A DNA stretch of 64,000 nt from Brevibacterium permense (GTDB lineage Bacteria > Actinomycetota > Actinomycetes > Actinomycetales > Brevibacteriaceae): positions 1-64,000 of the forward strand of contig NZ_JABSSX010000007.1 in assembly GCF_013280495.1 (NCBI RefSeq). The letters are read 5' to 3'. The notes under the pieces are model-generated. The model was not told the DNA's origin. It worked only from the letters and a program-made list of their open reading frames with translations, and searched no databases. Of the stretch, positions 6,597 through 15,923 are shown piece after piece; the stretch's first letter is position 1, and each line of letters starts with the position of its first letter. Position numbers and translations under genes: made by a program.

Positions 6597-9512
6597 TCAG
6601 GAATCCTCCCGGTTGGTGAAGCGACGGTTGCTGCGTTCGCGCTGCTGGCGCAAGCGCTCCCGAGCCTGCCGTTCGATCTCGGCCTGAGCCTGCAGTCGTT
6701 CACGGCTCATCTCGCGGGCGGTGCGGGCTGGCAGAACCGTGGTCTCCGCGTCCCCGCCGTCGACCGAGTCGCCTGCTGCGTCATCCGTTCCGGTTTCGGC
6801 AGGTGGATCGGCACGGTGGACAACGCGAGTTTCGGCGTCTTCGGGGTCGACGCGGTTGACGATCCGAGTCTCAGCATTCTCGTCCGTGGCGATTCGGTCC
6901 GTCGGCACCCCATCGGCCTCGTCGCTGTCGTCGACGAGCGCCTCCGAGGCGGTCCCGCTGGCCGGCAGCACCGTGGTCGCCGCGTCCTCGTCGGAACGGT
7001 TCGGGGCCTCATCTGAACGATGCGAGCCCTTCGGTTCCAAGAAGGACGGAAGTTCCTCCTCGTCGCGTTCCGAATCCCGGTCCGCATTCTCATCCGCGGA
7101 TGCCGGGGATGCGGAAGCGGCGGAGCGTTCCACATTCGCCGAGGCGGCCGGATCCTCTCGCAGATCCGCTCCGAGGTCGACGCGTTTGGTGGGAACAGCA
7201 CCCGAGATCTCGGCCTCGGCGTCGGTGACGGCGGAGGGGATGAACCGATCACCGGAGGCGGGGACGAAACGCGGTCCGCGTTCGTGCATCTCGTCTTCGC
7301 CGCGCGTATCGCGTTCGTCGGTGTCGTCCGCATCGGTGTCATCCTCGGCGGAGCCATCTGCCGTATCCCGGCTGTCGACAGAGTCGTCTGCAGTCTCAGG
7401 TGCACCGTCCACTTCTGCGGAGGAGTCGGGAGAGAATGTTTCGTCTTTGTCGTCGTCAGGCACGGTTCCGACGGCCACGGCAGCGATCGGCACGGAGCTG
7501 CGTTCCGAGCCGCTGTCGGGCTCAGCATTCGATGTTGAGGCGGGGGCAGCCTCGGTGCCGGTGTCGCGTTTGACCAGCGTCTGCGGAAGGCGGGCGCGGA
7601 TGGCTGCGAGGATCTGTTCGGTGAGCTCATCGGCGTCGACCGAAGCGTCGAGGACGACGTACCGGTCGAGTTCCTTGTGGGCACGGGACAGGTAGGTCTG
7701 GCGCACCCGCTGGTGGAACTGCTGGTTCTCCTGGTCGAGGTAGTTGCTGTCGCCGCGCTTGCCCATCCGCTCGGCGGCGACCTCGGGTTCGATGTCGAGG
7801 ACGATCGTCAGGTTCGGTACGAGCCCCTGGGTGGCCCACCGACTCAGCGCGAGGATCGTCTTCTCGTCGAAGCTGCGACCGGCTGCCTGGTAGGCGATCG
7901 TCGAATCGATGTACCGGTCGGTGATGACGATGTTTCCGGCGTCGAGGCTGGGGTCGACCAGGGATGCCACATGGTGGGCACGGTCAGCGGCGAAGAGCAG
8001 GGCTTCGGTGCGCGAGCTCGGCGGGTCGGAGTCGAAGAGAACAGAACGGATCTTCGTGCCCAGTTCGGTGCCGCCGGGTTCGCGAGTAGCCTCCACGTGG
8101 TAGCCGTCATCGGCCAGAGCCGCGGAGATGCGTTTGATCTGTGTGGTCTTGCCGGAACCATCTCCGCCTTCGATGGCGATGAAGAATCCGGCGCCGAGGC
8201 GTTCGGCCGAGTTCCCGAGTCCGCCGGCCGCAGGCTGCGGCTGGCTGGGCGGGCGGAATCCGTGGACGATGTCGACGGACAGCCCCTGCAGTCTGTGCGG
8301 GTCGAAGGTGAAGAGTCCGATGACTCCGGCGACCAGGGCGGCGATGCCGAAGATGAGGAACGCGACGTCGCTGGGAGCCAGGATCCAGTCAGGACTTGAA
8401 CCGACTTCGACCGTGCCGCCGAGATCGAGTGCGTTGATCACCAAGGCCAGGCCGGCGCCCGCGACGGCACCGTAGCGGCGGGAGAAGTCATAGGGCTGAG
8501 CGCGCACGCCGATGCCGACGAGGAATGCGATTGCGGCCGAGAGCACGACCTTGCCGGAGAGTTCGTTGATGGCTCCGGTGGCGAGCAGCAGCACACCGGA
8601 GACGAGCAGAGCGAAAGTGGACACACGCGGACGGGACATCCCGGGGGCGAAAGTCGGTCCCATCTCGAATCCGACGGCCCATCCGACGAGGCAGCAGGCG
8701 ATGATGACCGCGAACCCGGCCTGACCATAGCCGTGGCCGATCGCCGTCGGCTGAGCGAGGATGAAGGTGGCGCCGAGGACGGCGAAGAGGCCGATGCACA
8801 CCCACGGGTTCGCAATCGCCTCTGCGGGGCGGGCGACCCGGGCCTTGAGTTCAGGGAACTGTCCGGTCGTCGCCGACTCTGCGTGCAGGGCACGTTCGGG
8901 GGTGAGGAAGATGATGACGGAACCGGCGGCCATGCCGATGCCCACCAGCAGAGACACCCAGCCGAGCGCTTGAGTTCCCGCTGCAGAGCCGCCGAGGATC
9001 TGGAAGGCGCAGGATACGAAGACGAGAACGGCCGCGGGAATGCCGACACGGCGCCACGGCTTCTCGTGTCTGAAGGGATTGATGCTCATGAGCAGACCCA
9101 CCACGGCCCCGAGGAACAGGGCCGCGACCCAGGTCAACCAGGCGCTGGGAGCGAGGCTGAGGACGACGAGGATGGCGGCTTCGACGATCGCAGAGATGCT
9201 CAGAGCGGTCTTGCGCACGGCCGGCGGTCGGGAGGCGAAGACCTTCGCGGGAATGAAGAGACCGGCGCAGGAGAGGGCGAAGACGATGAGCAGCGACAGA
9301 CTGCCCATCTGGTTGTCGAAGCCTCCGGCGCTGAGAGACTCTCCCATGGCGGTGTAGGCGCGTCCGCCCACCGTCGCGACGAGTCCGCTGGTTCCTGCCA
9401 CGACATAGCTGATCGCGACAAGAACGATCAGGGCACCCCAGGCGGCGGTCTCGGTGACCAGGCGGCCGGGGGCTCCGGGCAGTCGGTGTCCTGTAGTCGT
9501 CAACATGCTCAC
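6597..9512 (-). CDS. tmk: Thymidylate kinase fused to an N-terminal polytopic membrane domain and an acidic tail
   Basis: A 971-residue, three-part protein. Residues about 1-425 contain roughly 12 hydrophobic helices resembling an MFS or permease fold. Residues about 440-650 are a complete dTMP kinase: P-loop FIAIEGGDGSGKTTQIKR, TREPGG, DRYIDSTIAYQAAGR, and a QENQQFHQRV segment near the lid. Residues about 650-971 are acidic, Ser/Thr/Asp-rich and low-complexity, with repeated DAETRVV/DAETTVLPA motifs. The kinase makes dTDP for DNA synthesis. Tmk proteins with such membrane domains are known in other actinomycetes; what the membrane part transports or senses is not known to me. The GTG start at 9512 has TAGTGT at -7 to -12, so the gene is probably leaderless. 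It forms an operon with holB. Confidence 0.9.
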   Translation of the reverse strand: MSMLTTTGHRLPGAPGRLVTETAAWGALIVLVAISYVVAGTSGLVATVGGRAYTAMGESLSAGGFDNQMGSLSLLIVFALSCAGLFIPAKVFASRPPAVRKTALSISAIVEAAILVVLSLAPSAWLTWVAALFLGAVVGLLMSINPFRHEKPWRRVGIPAAVLVFVSCAFQILGGSAAGTQALGWVSLLVGIGMAAGSVIIFLTPERALHAESATTGQFPELKARVARPAEAIANPWVCIGLFAVLGATFILAQPTAIGHGYGQAGFAVIIACCLVGWAVGFEMGPTFAPGMSRPRVSTFALLVSGVLLLATGAINELSGKVVLSAAIAFLVGIGVRAQPYDFSRRYGAVAGAGLALVINALDLGGTVEVGSSPDWILAPSDVAFLIFGIAALVAGVIGLFTFDPHRLQGLSVDIVHGFRPPSQPQPAAGGLGNSAERLGAGFFIAIEGGDGSGKTTQIKRISAALADDGYHVEATREPGGTELGTKIRSVLFDSDPPSSRTEALLFAADRAHHVASLVDPSLDAGNIVITDRYIDSTIAYQAAGRSFDEKTILALSRWATQGLVPNLTIVLDIEPEVAAERMGKRGDSNYLDQENQQFHQRVRQTYLSRAHKELDRYVVLDASVDADELTEQILAAIRARLPQTLVKRDTGTEAAPASTSNAEPDSGSERSSVPIAAVAVGTVPDDDKDETFSPDSSAEVDGAPETADDSVDSRDTADGSAEDDTDADDTDERDTRGEDEMHERGPRFVPASGDRFIPSAVTDAEAEISGAVPTKRVDLGADLREDPAASANVERSAASASPASADENADRDSERDEEELPSFLEPKGSHRSDEAPNRSDEDAATTVLPASGTASEALVDDSDEADGVPTDRIATDENAETRIVNRVDPEDAETRVVHRADPPAETGTDDAAGDSVDGGDAETTVLPARTAREMSRERLQAQAEIERQARERLRQQRERSNRRFTNREDS

Positions 9513-9614
9513 AGCCCTACACTATCTGCCCGAACTGACATATCTCTTGGAAACGAGTGCGATCTGCGACAACCCGAACCCGACCAGGCCTGCCGATCCT
9601 CTACCCTTGAACTC
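9513..9614. promoter_or_regulatory. Divergent promoter region, tmk-holB and lipoate ligase-like gene
   Basis: 102 bases separate two GTG starts that face apart. On the minus strand TAGTGT (9524-9519) lies 6 bases before the tmk GTG. On the plus strand TACCCT (9602-9607) lies 7 bases before GTG 9615. Both fit leaderless transcription starting at the first base of the GTG. Confidence 0.6.
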
Positions 9615-10370
9615 GTGCACACAGACTCACTGGCGATGACCACGGTGGCGGCGGAAGGCTTTGGCCCCGTGGAGGAACTCGCATTCGCCCGCGTCCTCCT
9701 CGATTCGGTCAAGGCCGGACGCCGCGGGGCGACCCTGCGGATGTACCGACCGGCCCCGACCTTGGCGTTCGGTGCCAGGGATCGTTTCCTGCCCGGGTTC
9801 GCCACCGCCATCGAAGCGGCCCGGGATCACGATTTCACGCCTGCCCTGCGCAGCCTCGGCGGGCGCGCGGCCGCATACCATCCGGGTTCGCTGGTCATCG
9901 ATCACATCGAACCGAGTGATTCATTCATCACTAACACCAACGCACGGTTCACCGGTTTCGGCCAGGACTATGTCGAGGTGCTGCGCGGGCTGGGCATCGA
10001 TGCCCGCCTCGGCGAGATTCCCGGCGAATACTGTCCCGGTGAACACAGTGTCAACGTGGCCGGGCGGATCAAAGCGATCGGCACCGCCCAGCGCGTGGTC
10101 TCCGGTGCCTGGCTGTTCTCGTCGTCCGTCGTCGTCGAGGACCCGGAACCGATCCGCGCGGTACTCACCGACGTCGAAGCCGCCCTCGGAATCAACTGGG
10201 ATCCGTCCACGGGCGGATCGATCAGCGAGGTTCATCCGACGGTGACGATCGATTCCGTCGCCGAGGCGTTCGCCGCCTACTACGCCGACGCGAATCCGGA
10301 TTCGCCCCTGTCCCCCACCGCCGAGGAGCTGGCCGAAGTAGCCGCCCACGCGGACAAGCACCGGCTGTGA
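9615..10370 (+). CDS. Lipoate-protein ligase A / octanoyltransferase family protein
   Basis: A 251-residue protein of the BPL/LplA/LipB catalytic fold. Visible blocks: the start of the domain LRMYRPAPTLAFGARD, RSLGGRAAAYHPGSLVIDHI (the GGxxxxH-like acyl-binding strand), PGEYCPGEHSVNVAGRIKAIGTAQR with the catalytic Lys region, and VVSGAWLFSSSVVV. It probably transfers a lipoyl or octanoyl group to a dehydrogenase E2 or GcvH domain, or is a close relative of that type; the exact donor cannot be told. The start is GTG 9615, with a -10-like TACCCT 7 bases upstream; ATG 9636 is an alternative. It is followed by a frameshifted GNAT gene on the same strand. Confidence 0.75.
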   Translation: MHTDSLAMTTVAAEGFGPVEELAFARVLLDSVKAGRRGATLRMYRPAPTLAFGARDRFLPGFATAIEAARDHDFTPALRSLGGRAAAYHPGSLVIDHIEPSDSFITNTNARFTGFGQDYVEVLRGLGIDARLGEIPGEYCPGEHSVNVAGRIKAIGTAQRVVSGAWLFSSSVVVEDPEPIRAVLTDVEAALGINWDPSTGGSISEVHPTVTIDSVAEAFAAYYADANPDSPLSPTAEELAEVAAHADKHRL

Positions 10371-10463
10371 GGTCGGCAAAAGCTGTGGCCGCCACAGGCC
10401 GGGACAGCGCGCGAACCGCGGAGGCTGAATTCCTTTGACCGAACGACTTTGGGAGCACACACC

Positions 10464-10959
10464 ATGACCGTCACCATTCGTGAAGCAGAACGCTCTGATC
10501 TGCCCGAGATCCTGCGGCTTGTCCGCGCGCTGGCTGTCTATGAGAAGGGAACCGGATGCGGTGGAGGCCACCGAGGCGGATTTCGCGGCCGTGATGTTCC
10601 CCGACGATGGTCATGCGAACACGTTCGGTCTCGTGGCCGAGGCGGGCGGCGAGGTCATCGGCATCGCGATCTGGTTCCATTCGTTCTCGACCTGGACGGG
10701 CAGGAACGGCATCTGGCTCGAGGACCTCTTCGTCTTGCCCGAACATCGCGGCTCGGGAGCCGGAAAGGCGCTGCCCGGCCGGCTGGCGCAGATCTGCCAG
10801 GAGCGCGGACTGACGCGGCTCGAATGGTGCGTGCTCAAATGGAACACCCCGTCCATCGGGTTCTACGAATCGCTGGGTGCGAAGCCGCAGGACGAGTGGG
10901 AGACCTACCGACTCGACGGCCAGGCGCTCACCGACTTCGCAGATTCGTCGCGCGGCTAA
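10464..10959 (+). pseudogene. GNAT acetyltransferase gene broken by one extra base
   Basis: ATG 10464, preceded by GGGAG, reads MTVTIREAERSDLPEILRLV then RALAVYEK, a normal GNAT N-terminus. At 10547-10549 (a GGG run) the frame is lost. One base over, the protein continues EPDAVEATEADFAAVMFPDD, then IWLEDLFVLPEHRGSGAGKA with the acetyl-CoA motif, WNTPSIGFYESLGA, and stops at 10959. Removing one G gives about 164 residues, a full-length single-domain member of the spermidine/diamine N-acetyltransferase-like type. It may be a real recent mutation or a sequencing error in a homopolymer. Confidence 0.85.
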
Positions 10960-11013
10960 CCTCGCGCCTGACGCGGCTGATCTCGCCCCTGACGCGGCTG
11001 ACCTCGTCCCAGA
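10951..11013 (+). repeat. Three tandem 21-bp units at the end of the GNAT gene
   Basis: Copies at 10951-10971, 10972-10992 and 10993-11013 share the pattern cgcggctgacctcgcccctga with 2-4 differences each. The GNAT stop codon lies inside the first copy, where TAAC replaces TGAC. Confidence 0.75.
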
Positions 11014-11049
11014 AGCACTGGAGTACGTGGCCGGTATCGGCAATCGGCA

Positions 11050-11109
11050 ATTGTTGGGTCGATCCACGGTGTTTTCCGCGCTGAGATCACCGTGGATCGA
11101 CCCAACAAT
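11050..11109. repeat. Perfect 22-bp inverted repeat after topA
   Basis: The arm at 11050-11071 (begins attgttgggtcgatcc) is exactly complementary to 11088-11109, with a 16-nt loop. It lies between the convergent GNAT and topA genes and could act as a bidirectional terminator. No T-run follows. It belongs to a group of long intergenic palindromes in this window. Confidence 0.8.
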
Positions 11110-11134
11110 CACAGGCCACGGGAGAAGAAACGAC

Positions 11135-11172
11135 TTTCGCCACCTGGCTGAAGTATCAGGCAGGTGGCGAAA
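11135..11172. terminator. 12-bp hairpin next to topA 3' end
   Basis: tttcgccacctg at 11135-11146 pairs exactly with 11161-11172 across a 14-nt loop, 41 bases beyond the topA stop. It is probably the topA terminator. Confidence 0.65.
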
Positions 11173-11212
11173 GCGGTGACAGGTGATTGCCGCGAGCTCG
11201 GCAGCCGTCGAC

Positions 11213-14062
11213 TCAGGGAGTCTTCGGTTTGGCCGTGCTCGTCTTCTTCGCCGCTGTCGTCTTGGACGCCGTGGCCTTCGACGCAGTCGACTTGGACGCC
11301 GCTGTCTTCTTCGCCGCTGTCGTCTTCGACGCTGTTGATTTCGACGCGGTGGTCTTCTTCGCGGCTGTCGTCTTGGCTGCCGTCGTCTTCTTCGCAGCCG
11401 TCTTCTTGGCGGGGGCCTTCTTCGCCGGAGCCTTCTTCTTCGCCGGTCCCTTCGCGCGCTTCTCAGCGAGCAGAGTCGCGGCGCGTTCGAGCGTCACGGC
11501 TTCGACGGAGTCGTCCTTGCGCAGGGTCGCGTTCGTCTCACCGTCGGTGACATACGGGCCGAAGCGACCGTCCTTGACGACGACGGGCTTCTTCGTCTCG
11601 GGGTCCTCGCCAAGTTCCTTCAGCGGTGCCGCGGCCCGACGACCGCCGCGCTGCTTCGGCTCGGAGTAGATCTTCAGCGCCTCTTCGAGGGTGATGTTGA
11701 AGATCTGCTCCTCATCGGTCAGGGAGCGGGAGTCGGTTCCCTTCTTCAGGTACGGTCCGTAGCGGCCGTTCTGCGCGGTGATGTCCGTGCCCTCTTCGTC
11801 CTGACCGACCACGCGCGGCAGGCTGAGCAGCTTGAGCGCGGTTTCGAGGTCGATCGAGTTCAGATCCATCGACTTGAACAGGGAACCTGTGCGCGGCTTC
11901 GGCTTCTTCGCGCCCCGCTTCGGCTTCTCCTCGGGTTCGGGCAGCACCTCGGAGACATAGGGTCCGAAACGACCGTTCTTCGCCACGATGGTGTGTCCGG
12001 TCTCCGGATCGACACCGAGCTCGCGGTCGCCGTCGCCTTGGGATTCGATGAGTTCGGCTGCCTTCGCCGCTGTCAGCTCATCGGGTGCCAGATCGTCGGG
12101 GACGGAGACCCGCTTCGGGTCCTCTCCGTCTTTCTCCGAAGCCACCTCGAGGTAGGGACCGTAGCGGCCCACGCGCAGGTTCACGCCCTCGCTGATGGCG
12201 ATGGTGTTGACCTCGCGGGCATCGATATCGCCGAGGTCGTCGACGATCGCCTTGAGACCTTCACGGTCCTGGTCCTTGTCGCCGAAGTAGAAACCGGCCA
12301 ACCAGTCGTTGCGGTCCTCCTCGCCCATCGCGATCCGGTCGAGTTCGGATTCGAGATCAGCGGTGAACGCGTAGTCGACCAGACCGGTGAAGTGCTCTTC
12401 GAGCAGGCGGACGACGGAGAACGCCAACCAGCTGGGCACCAATGCGTTGCCGCGAGTCGTCACATAGCCGCGGTCCTGGATGACGGAGATCGTCGCAGCA
12501 TAGGTCGAGGGTCGGCCGATGCCGAGCTCTTCGAGCTGCTTGACCAGACTGGCTTCGGTGAAGCGCGGCGGCGGAGCGGTGGTGTGGCCGTCGGCTTCGG
12601 CCTTGACGACCGACAGCGATTGTCCCTCTTCGACCTGCGGCAGCCGCGACTCCCCGGACTTCGTGTCGTAGCGGGACGCGTCCTGACCCTCTTCGTAGGC
12701 GGCGAGGAATCCGCGGAAGGTGATGACGGTGCCGCTGGCGCTGAATCCGGCCTCGTGGCCGTCGGCGAGAGCGGCGCTGACCTTGATGGTCGCGGTCTTG
12801 CCCTTCGCGTCGGCCATCTGGCTGGCGACGGTGCGCTTCCAGATGAGGTCGTAGAGACGGAACTCGTCTCCGTTGAGCTGCTTGGACACCTGTGCCGGGG
12901 TGCGGAAGGAGTCACCGGCGGGACGGATCGCCTCGTGGGCCTCCTGCGCCGATTTCTGCTTGCTCGCATACTGGCGCGGCGACTGCGGAACGAATTCGGG
13001 ACCGTAGAGTTCGGTCACCTGCTTGCGGGCGGCAGCGATGGCCTGACCCGACAGCGCCGAGGAGTCGGTACGCATATAGGTGATGTAGCCATGCTCGTAC
13101 AGCGACTGAGCGGTGCGCATGGCCTGACGAGCGCTCATGCGCAGTTTGCGTCCGGCTTCCTGCTGCAGGGTCGAGGTCGTGAAGGGTGCGGCCGGGCGCC
13201 GGGAGTACGGCTTCGACTCCACCGCGGTCACCGTCAGCGCATCCTTGGCGCTGCCGTTCAGCTCCGTGGCCAGGGATTCCGCTCGCGCCTGGTCGACGAT
13301 CGTCGCCGAGGTGTTCTTCAGCTCGCCCTTGTCGTTGAAGTCACGGCCGCTGGCCACCCGCGATCCGTCGAGAGTGGTGAGGTTCGCGGCGAACGGGTTC
13401 GTCCCGTCCGGCAGACCGAGATCGATATCGAGGTCCCAGTAGTCTGCGGGCACGAAGGCCATTCGTTCGCGTTCGCGTTCGACGACGAGACGGGTGGCCA
13501 CGGACTGCACTCGTCCGGCCGAGAGCCCGGCACGGATCTTGCGCCACAGCACGGGTGAGACCTCGTAGCCGTAGAGACGGTCGAGGATGCGGCGTGTCTC
13601 CTGCGCGTCGACGAGCGAGGAATCGATATCGCGGGTGTTCTCCAGGGCCCGTTCGATCGCCTCAGGCGTGATCTCGTGGAAGACCATGCGCTTGACCGGA
13701 ATCTTCGGTTTGAGGACTTCGAGCAGATGCCAGGCGATGGCCTCTCCCTCGCGGTCCTCATCCGTTGCCAGGTAGAGTTCGTCGGCGTCTTTGAGCAGAC
13801 GCTTGAGTTCGGTGACCTTCTTCTTCTTGCCCGGATCGATCCGATAATAGGGATCGAAGTTGTTGTCGACGTCGACAGCGAACTTTCCGTACGGCCCCTT
13901 CTTCATGTCGGCGGGCAGCTCCGAAGGGGTGGGCAGGTCGCGGATATGACCGACGGAGGCCTCGACGTCATAACCGTCGCCGAGGTATCCCACAATCGTT
14001 CGCGCCTTCGTCGGGGACTCGACGATGACGAGGCGACGGGGCTTCTTCTCGGTTGTGGTCAC
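11213..14062 (-). CDS. topA: DNA topoisomerase I
   Basis: A 949-residue type IA topoisomerase that relaxes negative supercoils. Residues 10-150 are the Toprim domain (VIVESPTKARTIVGYLG; ATDEDREGEAIAWH). The catalytic Tyr is about residue 328 in YITYMRTDSS, and GLSAGRVQSVATRLVVERE precedes it. From about residue 590 there are several degenerate C-terminal modules with the pattern NGRFGPYV/GRYGPYL, without Cys clusters, as in mycobacterial TopA. The last 75 residues are a Lys/Ala/Thr/Ser tail (AKKTTAAKTTAAKK) thought to help processivity in actinomycetes. The start is GTG 14062 with AGAGGA upstream. Confidence 0.97.
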   Translation of the reverse strand: MTTTEKKPRRLVIVESPTKARTIVGYLGDGYDVEASVGHIRDLPTPSELPADMKKGPYGKFAVDVDNNFDPYYRIDPGKKKKVTELKRLLKDADELYLATDEDREGEAIAWHLLEVLKPKIPVKRMVFHEITPEAIERALENTRDIDSSLVDAQETRRILDRLYGYEVSPVLWRKIRAGLSAGRVQSVATRLVVERERERMAFVPADYWDLDIDLGLPDGTNPFAANLTTLDGSRVASGRDFNDKGELKNTSATIVDQARAESLATELNGSAKDALTVTAVESKPYSRRPAAPFTTSTLQQEAGRKLRMSARQAMRTAQSLYEHGYITYMRTDSSALSGQAIAAARKQVTELYGPEFVPQSPRQYASKQKSAQEAHEAIRPAGDSFRTPAQVSKQLNGDEFRLYDLIWKRTVASQMADAKGKTATIKVSAALADGHEAGFSASGTVITFRGFLAAYEEGQDASRYDTKSGESRLPQVEEGQSLSVVKAEADGHTTAPPPRFTEASLVKQLEELGIGRPSTYAATISVIQDRGYVTTRGNALVPSWLAFSVVRLLEEHFTGLVDYAFTADLESELDRIAMGEEDRNDWLAGFYFGDKDQDREGLKAIVDDLGDIDAREVNTIAISEGVNLRVGRYGPYLEVASEKDGEDPKRVSVPDDLAPDELTAAKAAELIESQGDGDRELGVDPETGHTIVAKNGRFGPYVSEVLPEPEEKPKRGAKKPKPRTGSLFKSMDLNSIDLETALKLLSLPRVVGQDEEGTDITAQNGRYGPYLKKGTDSRSLTDEEQIFNITLEEALKIYSEPKQRGGRRAAAPLKELGEDPETKKPVVVKDGRFGPYVTDGETNATLRKDDSVEAVTLERAATLLAEKRAKGPAKKKAPAKKAPAKKTAAKKTTAAKTTAAKKTTASKSTASKTTAAKKTAASKSTASKATASKTTAAKKTSTAKPKTP

Positions 14063-14230
14063 GCTTTCACATTCCTCTCACGGCATCAGCTGCCCGCTGC
14101 AACGGACGATCCGGCCCAATGTAACACTGTTGAACGGACACGTTCCTCATCGGCACCTGCGGCCCGGATGCTGCCCGGGTCTCGTCCGATCTCGGCACGG
14201 ACATGGGGTCAACGGTTTCCGATCCTATCC

Positions 14231-15889
14231 CTATTCCGCCGCTGTCCGAGCCGTCGAGCTCCCGATCAAACCGCCGTCGGGCAGCAGTGCACCCGCCGCG
14301 CACAGGGCTCTGACCTGGGCCACGAGTTGGTCTTCCAGTGCCGTGGGATCGACCTCGAGAAGCTGGGCCAAGGCCCCGGCCGTCTGTCGCAGGGTCAGCG
14401 TCCCGTCCGCGACGGACACGAATCCGGCCAGTGCCGTATCGAGGTCGAAGACCTGTCCGAAGCCGATCCCCTGTTCCAAGGTGATCGAGTTGGGTTCCGG
14501 CGCTCCGGGAACGTAGTGGCGATGTTCGACGAGGTCGGGTGAGCGGGTGAAAGCGGTCGCGGCGATCTCCTCCGGTCCGGCCGCTGCCAGCCACGACCGG
14601 ATCGCGATGATCGTGGTGAGGAACTCTGCGAGTCCGTACGGATTGTTCGCCGGCGCCGAGGTGACTCTGACCCCGGTCTTGAATACTCCCTCGGCCGTCC
14701 CCGACGGTCCGCGGTCGACGTCCGAGGTGACGTCTCCGATCGCGGGATCTTCGGTACCAATCGTTGGCACATCGTTATCGGACTTCGCCATCAGCACGTA
14801 CCCGAAGACGACTTCGTCCACAGCTCTGGTGGCGAAGTCGTCGAGCCATGCGGCGACTGCGTCGTTCCAGGCGGTGCTGGCGCGAGGAATCCCGCTGTCG
14901 CGGATCCACGTTTCCGCGTAGGCGACGGGGTCAAGGGCCTCGCGTTCGATGACGAACACCGATGTATCCGCATCGTCGACCCAGGTCTCCGGTCCATCGT
15001 CCGTCCCCGAGGCGGCTTCCCAGTTTCCGAGGCAGACGCTGCGTCCGCCCGGGGTGAGGTTCTCGGGGATCCGGGTGAAGAGCTCCCGAACGAGTCGGTC
15101 CCCGGTCATTCCGCCGTCTCGGTATTCGAAGGTGGTGTCCGTGCTGCGCGGGGTGATGACGAACGGCGGATTCGACACGAGCAGATCTACGGGTTCGTTC
15201 AATGGTTCGAGAAGCGAGCCGTGCCGGAATTCGATCGTCGTCACGCCGTTGAGTCCGGCCGAGAGTTCGGCCAGACGCAGTGCTCGGTGGGAGATGTCAG
15301 TGGCGATGACTCGGTCGCTGTGACGGGCCAGCAGCAGTGCTTGGATTCCGCAGCCGGTGCCGATGTCGGCGGCCACACCGACGTGGTCGCGCGGGGTGAT
15401 CGACACCAGTGTCCTGCCGGCTCCCCCGAGTCCGAGCACGAATTCTCCGTCGAGGACATCCGGTGTGGTCAGGGTGCCGTGGTCGGCCACGAGGTAGAGG
15501 TTCTCGTCCCCGGGACGGAAGCCGCGCGGAACACCGACGGGAAGTTCATAGGGGGTCAGGGCGAAGGCGGCGGTCACCTCGTCGTCGTCCACGGTGATCA
15601 GCCCCGCCTCGGCGGCGGTGTCGAAGGACTCCCCCAGCAGGGCACGGGCCTGGGCGACCGGGACTGTGCGGTGGAAGTGGAAGAGCAGCGCCGCGCTGGC
15701 CATGGCCCGGTCGGCGGCCGTCGACGACTGGTCCGCCAGCGTCCGGGCGCAGTGGTGGATGGCGGGTGCGGCGTTGTTGCGCAGCAGCGCCGCCGAGGTC
15801 GGACCACCCCAGAACTGGCGCAGCCGTGGTTCGGTGTATCCGGAACGGTAGAGGGTCTCGCCCAGGTGGGCAAACGGCAGATCAGTCAC
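14231..15889 (-). CDS. Class I SAM-dependent methyltransferase (HemK/RlmG-like, actinomycete type)
   Basis: A 552-residue protein. The N-terminal 140 residues are helical (FGGPTSAALLR-type substrate domain). The central Rossmann domain has the SAM motif VAADIGTGCGIQALLLARHS (about residue 175) and the N6-amine motif NPPFVI (about 240), which mark methylation of an adenine or glutamine nitrogen. A further 200 residues form a C-terminal extension found in actinobacterial members; its substrate is unknown to me. The start is GTG 15889 with TAGGAT 6 bases upstream, so it is probably leaderless. It is divergent from the helicase, with only 34 bases between starts. Confidence 0.8.
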   Translation of the reverse strand: MTDLPFAHLGETLYRSGYTEPRLRQFWGGPTSAALLRNNAAPAIHHCARTLADQSSTAADRAMASAALLFHFHRTVPVAQARALLGESFDTAAEAGLITVDDDEVTAAFALTPYELPVGVPRGFRPGDENLYLVADHGTLTTPDVLDGEFVLGLGGAGRTLVSITPRDHVGVAADIGTGCGIQALLLARHSDRVIATDISHRALRLAELSAGLNGVTTIEFRHGSLLEPLNEPVDLLVSNPPFVITPRSTDTTFEYRDGGMTGDRLVRELFTRIPENLTPGGRSVCLGNWEAASGTDDGPETWVDDADTSVFVIEREALDPVAYAETWIRDSGIPRASTAWNDAVAAWLDDFATRAVDEVVFGYVLMAKSDNDVPTIGTEDPAIGDVTSDVDRGPSGTAEGVFKTGVRVTSAPANNPYGLAEFLTTIIAIRSWLAAAGPEEIAATAFTRSPDLVEHRHYVPGAPEPNSITLEQGIGFGQVFDLDTALAGFVSVADGTLTLRQTAGALAQLLEVDPTALEDQLVAQVRALCAAGALLPDGGLIGSSTARTAAE

Positions 15890-15923
15890 AGAAGAATCCT
15901 AGCGACTGCGCCATAATTGACTC
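15890..15923. promoter_or_regulatory. 34-bp divergent leaderless promoter
   Basis: TAGGAT on the minus strand (15901-15896) lies 6 bases before the methyltransferase GTG. CATAAT on the plus strand (15912-15917) lies 6 bases before the helicase ATG. Each promoter's -35 must lie in or near the other gene's start, so polymerases cannot occupy both at once. Confidence 0.65.

Noticed and set aside
8733..9614. Upstream extension of the lipoate ligase-like gene
   Set aside because: Antisense to tmk and compositionally unlike a protein; homology begins near GTG 9615.
11993..13558. 521-codon + strand frame opposite topA
   Set aside because: Shadow of topA codon bias; no recognisable domain.
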